A stretch of DNA of 55,129 nucleotides, taken from the NCBI GenBank assembly GCA_036562495.1, contig DATCKA010000127.1, forward strand, positions 1 to 55,129, in the 5' to 3' direction. The position numbers and the translations under genes were made by a program. The notes below the pieces were generated by a model that saw nothing but the letters and a program-made list of their open reading frames with translations, searched no databases and was not told the origin of the DNA. Positions 52,053 through 55,129 of this stretch are shown here, piece after piece; position 1 is the stretch's first letter, and every line of letters begins with the position of its first letter. This DNA comes from Geochorda sp036562495. Lineage in GTDB: Bacteria; Bacillota; Limnochordia; Limnochordales; Geochordaceae.

Positions 52053-52972
52053 CGCAGGACCGCGAGCCGCAGCCGCTGCCGGGGCTCGTCGCGGAGGCCC
52101 TCGAGACGCTGGGGTACCGCGTCGGATGGGTGGCGCCCGAACTGCTGCGGGCCGAGCCGCCGGGAGAGGGGAGACGGCGGGCGCTGCTGGTGGCGTGCGA
52201 CCCGGTGTGGCTTGCGCGGGCGCCGGGCGTGACGCTGACGGCGCCCGGCAGCGACGGCGCGCGGCGGCTGTGGCAGGAGGTGGCCGAGCGGGGCCGACGA
52301 GCGGTCTTCGTGGAGGGGCTGCCGGGCCATGCCGGGCGGCTGCAGCGGTCGTTGTGGTTTCGATGGCTGCTGGTGGTGACGGGATTCGCCCTGGCGGAGG
52401 GGGCCCGGCGATTCGTCATCGACGTGCGCGTCACGACCGAGCCGGAGCGGGCCGAGCCCATGGAGCCACACCGGGCGGCCGCCTGGGCCACGCCGGGCCG
52501 GTCGCAGGAGGCGAGACGCGCGGCCGCCGCCCTGGGCTGGGTCGCCCCCTACGAGGCGGCGCGACTGGGCCGCCTGGCGGCGCGGGTGGCGCTGCGAGTC
52601 GCCCGCACGCACGTCGAGGCCATCGAGCGGGAGCTCGGCCCGGTCCGTGAGGCGGAGCGGCGACGCCTCGAGCGTTACTTCGACGACCGGCGGGCGGAGG
52701 AGACGGCCCGCATGGGCCGCTGGCTGCACCGGGCGCTGGCCGCGGAGCTGTACGCGCGGCTGGCGGCGGACCCGGAGCTGGCCCGCCAGCTCCAGAGCCG
52801 GGCGGGGGAGATGGCGCGCCTGGCCCGGCTCCAGCAACAGACGCTCGAGTCCCGGCTCGCATCGCTGGAGCGCGAGCGGGCCGCCGCCCTGGCCGAGGCG
52901 GAGGCGCGCTTCGCCCTGACAGCCGAGCTGGTGCCGGCCGGGATGGCGGTGGTCTGGCACCCGGCGCCGTGA
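52049..52972 (+). CDS. Uncharacterised coiled-coil protein coupled to the SNF2 ATPase
   Basis: A 307-residue protein that I do not recognise as a named family. Residues 1-135 look like an alpha/beta domain (LVACDPVWLARA, WRLVVT-like hydrophobic strand, FVIDVRVTTE). Residues ~155-290 are strongly charged and helical (RRLERYFDDRRAEETARMGR and LQSRAGEMARLARLQQQTLE), ending in ELVPAGMAVVWHPAP. This Arg/Glu helical stretch with a final hydrophobic strand resembles the C-terminal part fused to some SNF2 helicases, so the pair may be a split SNF2 protein. That is inference. B. subtilis has a comparable yqhH-yqhG pair; homology is untested. ATGA overlap implies a fixed ratio of the two products. Confidence 0.6.
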   Translation: MTQDREPQPLPGLVAEALETLGYRVGWVAPELLRAEPPGEGRRRALLVACDPVWLARAPGVTLTAPGSDGARRLWQEVAERGRRAVFVEGLPGHAGRLQRSLWFRWLLVVTGFALAEGARRFVIDVRVTTEPERAEPMEPHRAAAWATPGRSQEARRAAAALGWVAPYEAARLGRLAARVALRVARTHVEAIERELGPVREAERRRLERYFDDRRAEETARMGRWLHRALAAELYARLAADPELARQLQSRAGEMARLARLQQQTLESRLASLERERAAALAEAEARFALTAELVPAGMAVVWHPAP

Positions 52973-53030
52973 GGCGCTGGTGGGCGGCTCGCAGGAAGGC
53001 GGGCTCCGGGCCGGGAAGCATCTGCTCGCC

Positions 53031-55129
53031 ATGGAGACCCGAGCCTTCGTCGAACGTCTCATCCAGGATCCGGAGTACCGCACGCGGGTGCAGGCCGTGC
53101 GATGGTTTCCCGCTCGCCCGGCACGCTTCGCCGACCTCTCGCCTCCGCCGCCACCACCCCTGGCCCAAGCCCTGGCCCGCCGGGGGATCCAGCGCCTCTA
53201 TACCCACCAGGCAGCCGCCATCGCCCACGCCCGGGCCGGCCGGCACGTGGCGGTCGTGACGGGCACCGCGAGCGGCAAGAGCCTGGCCTATCACATCCCT
53301 GCGCTGGAGGCGCTGCTGGCGGATCCGTCGGCCACGGTGCTGTATCTCTTCCCGACCAAGGCGCTGGCCCAGGACCAGCTCCGCTTCGTGCTGGACCTGA
53401 CGCGGGGCGAAGACGGCCGGGAGGATCCCTGGCGGCTGATGCCGGGCACCTACGACGGCGACACGCCGCCCGACCGGCGACGGCGGCTGCGCCAGTCGTC
53501 GCGCCTTCTCATCACCAACCCCGACATGCTCCACGCGGGGCTCCTGGGCCACCACGTGGCCTGGGGGCGCTTCTGGCGGGGGCTGCGCTACGTCGTCATC
53601 GACGAGATGCACGTCTACCGGGGACTCTTCGGCTCGCACGTGGCCAACGTGCTGCGGCGCCTGCGTCGCATCGCCCGGCAGTGGGGGCGGTCGCCCACGT
53701 TCATCTTCGCCTCGGCCACCATCCGCAATCCCCGGGAGATGGCCGAGGCCCTGGCGGGCGAGCCGGTGGAGGTGGTGGAGGATGACGGGGCGCCCCGACC
53801 GGAGCGCTGCCTGATCCTGTGGAACCCGCCACGGGTGGGCCACCCGCCGGCGCGGCGGTCGGCCAACATCGAGGCCGCGGAGCTGATGGCCGAGCTGGTG
53901 GCGGAGGGGGTGCCCACCATCGCCTTCGGGCGGGCCCGGGTGGTCGCCGAGCTGCTCTACCGCTACACCCGGGAGCGGCTGGAGCGCATCGCCCCTTCGC
54001 GGGCGAACCGCATCGCCCCCTACCGGGGCGGCTACCTGCCCGAGGAGCGCCGGACCATCGAGCGGCGGCTCTTCGAGGGGGAGCTGCTGGGGGTCTGCAG
54101 CACCAATGCCCTGGAGCTCGGCATCGACGTGGGGCAGCTGGGGGCGGCCCTCCTGGTGGGCTACCCCGGCTCGGTGGCGTCGATGTGGCAGCAGGCGGGG
54201 CGGGCGGGGCGCAAGGAGGGGCCCGGCCTGGCGGTGCTGTTGGCCCACGACGCTCCGGTGGACCAGTACCTGATGCACCACCCCGACTACCTCTTCGCCC
54301 AGAGCCCCGAGCCCGGGCTGCTCAACCCCGACAACCCCCAGGTGGTGCTGGGGCACCTGCGAGCCGCCGTCTACGAGCTGCCCCTCAAGCCCGCCGAGCT
54401 CGAGGGCTTCGGACGGTGGGCCGAGGCGCTGATGCGCCTCTTGCTGGACGCCGGCGAGGTCTGGTGGGACGGCACCTACTGGCGCTGGAAGGGGCTTTTC
54501 TACCCGGCCGGGCAGTTTGGGTTGCGCACGGCCTCGGACGCCACCTACACCATCATGGAGATGGACAGCGGACGGGTCATCGGCAGCCTCGACGAGCCGA
54601 GCGCCTTCTTCCAGCTCCACCCCGAGGCGGTCTACCTGCACGGGGGCGAGACGTACCTGGTGCACCGGCTGGACCTGGAGGGCCGGGTGGCCTGGGTGCG
54701 CAAGGAGCCTCTCGACTACTTCACCCAGGCCGTGGCCGAGCAGCGGGTGCGGATGGTGGAGGATCCGGCCGCGCCGGTGCTGGAGCGGGCCATCGGGCCC
54801 GGGTCGGTGCGCTTCGGCGACGCGGTCGTGACCCAGATGGTCTACATGTTCAAGAAGATCCGGTTCGAGAGCCGCGACAGCCTGGGCTGGGGCCGGGTGG
54901 ATCTGCCGCCCACCGAGATCTACACCCACGCCCTGGCGCTGGCCCCGGCGCCCGAGGTGCTGGCGGCCGTGGCGGCGACGGGGCGCAACCCCCTGGAGGG
55001 CATGTGGGGGGCGGCCAACGCGGTGCTGGGTGTGCTGCCGCTCTTCGCCGGCTGCGACGGCTCCGACGTGGGCGCGGTCGTCGACTCGGGGCCCCACGCC
55101 GCCCCGGCCATCTACGTCTACGACCGGCA
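53031..55129 (+). CDS. MrfA/YprA-like DEAD/DEAH helicase with DUF1998, 3' end cut by window
   Basis: At least 699 residues, open to the last base. Motifs: LYTHQAAAIAHA (residues ~58-69), Walker A VVTGTASGKSLAY (~80-92), LYLFPTKALAQDQL, ITNPDMLHAG, VVIDEMHVYRG (DEMH box), FASATIRNP, LGVCSTNALELGIDVG and QQAGRAGRKEG. The terminal region, LPLFAGCDGSDVGAVVDSGP, is the start of DUF1998, whose cysteines bind metal. This matches B. subtilis MrfA, a 3'-5' helicase for repair of mitomycin C lesions that works with the exonuclease MrfB; mrfB would lie just outside. ATG at 53031 is used; GTG at 52980 (same frame, GAGG upstream) would add 17 residues. Confidence 0.88.
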   Translation, partial: METRAFVERLIQDPEYRTRVQAVRWFPARPARFADLSPPPPPPLAQALARRGIQRLYTHQAAAIAHARAGRHVAVVTGTASGKSLAYHIPALEALLADPSATVLYLFPTKALAQDQLRFVLDLTRGEDGREDPWRLMPGTYDGDTPPDRRRRLRQSSRLLITNPDMLHAGLLGHHVAWGRFWRGLRYVVIDEMHVYRGLFGSHVANVLRRLRRIARQWGRSPTFIFASATIRNPREMAEALAGEPVEVVEDDGAPRPERCLILWNPPRVGHPPARRSANIEAAELMAELVAEGVPTIAFGRARVVAELLYRYTRERLERIAPSRANRIAPYRGGYLPEERRTIERRLFEGELLGVCSTNALELGIDVGQLGAALLVGYPGSVASMWQQAGRAGRKEGPGLAVLLAHDAPVDQYLMHHPDYLFAQSPEPGLLNPDNPQVVLGHLRAAVYELPLKPAELEGFGRWAEALMRLLLDAGEVWWDGTYWRWKGLFYPAGQFGLRTASDATYTIMEMDSGRVIGSLDEPSAFFQLHPEAVYLHGGETYLVHRLDLEGRVAWVRKEPLDYFTQAVAEQRVRMVEDPAAPVLERAIGPGSVRFGDAVVTQMVYMFKKIRFESRDSLGWGRVDLPPTEIYTHALALAPAPEVLAAVAATGRNPLEGMWGAANAVLGVLPLFAGCDGSDVGAVVDSGPHAAPAIYVYDR

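Noticed and set aside
52431..55097. An 888-codon minus-strand open frame across the MrfA-like helicase
   Set aside because: Same G+C artefact; the plus-strand frame carries every helicase motif in order.
50280..55129. Reading the right-end helicase genes as a DISARM system
   Set aside because: DISARM needs DrmA, a separate DrmB and usually a methyltransferase; here DUF1998 is fused to a helicase core as in MrfA and no methyltransferase is present.

Overview
This 55 kb window is bacterial chromosome of very high G+C (about 70% by eye). It is densely packed, with many GTG starts, strong GGAGG-type ribosome binding sites and frequent 4-bp stop/start overlaps. An alpha/beta-type small acid-soluble spore protein and SpoIIGA, SigE, SigG, SpoIIR, SpoIIP and a SpoVD-like penicillin-binding protein show an endospore former. 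MurE carries the DNPR motif, so the wall probably contains meso-diaminopimelate. High G+C plus a full sporulation set suggests a deep-branching Bacillota such as Limnochordia, Symbiobacteriia or a Thermaerobacter relative. I cannot choose among these by reading alone. No transposase, integrase, phage gene, CRISPR array or tRNA was seen.

Layout. (1) 1-13 kb, housekeeping and metabolism: the C-terminal part of a quinol-type nitric oxide reductase; a short-chain dehydrogenase; a leftward sufC-sufD-sufS-sufU operon without sufB; a coiled-coil zinc-ribbon gene next to the RNase P RNA gene; split alpha and beta subunits of an ADP-forming acyl-CoA synthetase; transketolase; a ComB-family phosphatase. 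(2) 13-18.5 kb: a fadN-fadA-fadE beta-oxidation operon. (3) 18.5-21.6 kb: a divergent spore protein, an unusual phosphofructokinase, a HIT protein and a glycosyltransferase. (4) 21.6-35.6 kb: the division and cell wall (dcw) cluster mraZ-rsmH-ftsL-spoVD/ftsI-murE-murF-mraY-ftsW-murG-murA-ftsQ-ftsZ. It lacks murD, murB and ftsA. (5) 35.6-39 kb: spoIIGA-sigE, inverted relative to ftsZ and divergent from sigG-spoIIR. (6) 39-48.8 kb: a ymxH-type PRC-barrel gene, nrdR, pgeF, ftsK/spoIIIE, rodZ, hslO, a UPF0182 membrane protein and spoIIP. (7) 48.8-55.1 kb: murC far from the other mur genes, then a SNF2 ATPase, a coiled-coil partner gene and an MrfA/YprA-like helicase cut by the window edge.

How the genes work together. 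The dcw genes make lipid II and the division machinery. SpoIIR (forespore signal), SpoIIGA (protease) and pro-SigE (substrate) form one signalling relay encoded within 3.4 kb, with SigG as the next forespore sigma factor. SpoIIP and SpoIIIE act in engulfment and chromosome translocation. FadNAE produces acyl- and acetyl-CoA that the ADP-forming synthetase could convert to ATP.

The most interesting items are: the three-gene SNF2/coiled-coil/MrfA-like module at the right end; a spoIIP leader in which a SigE-like -10 lies in the loop of a perfect 12-bp inverted repeat that would hide the ribosome binding site on read-through transcripts; the inverted spoIIGA-sigE block with a good SigF/SigG-type promoter for sigG; a phosphofructokinase lacking the GGDGS aspartate; and the missing dcw and suf members.
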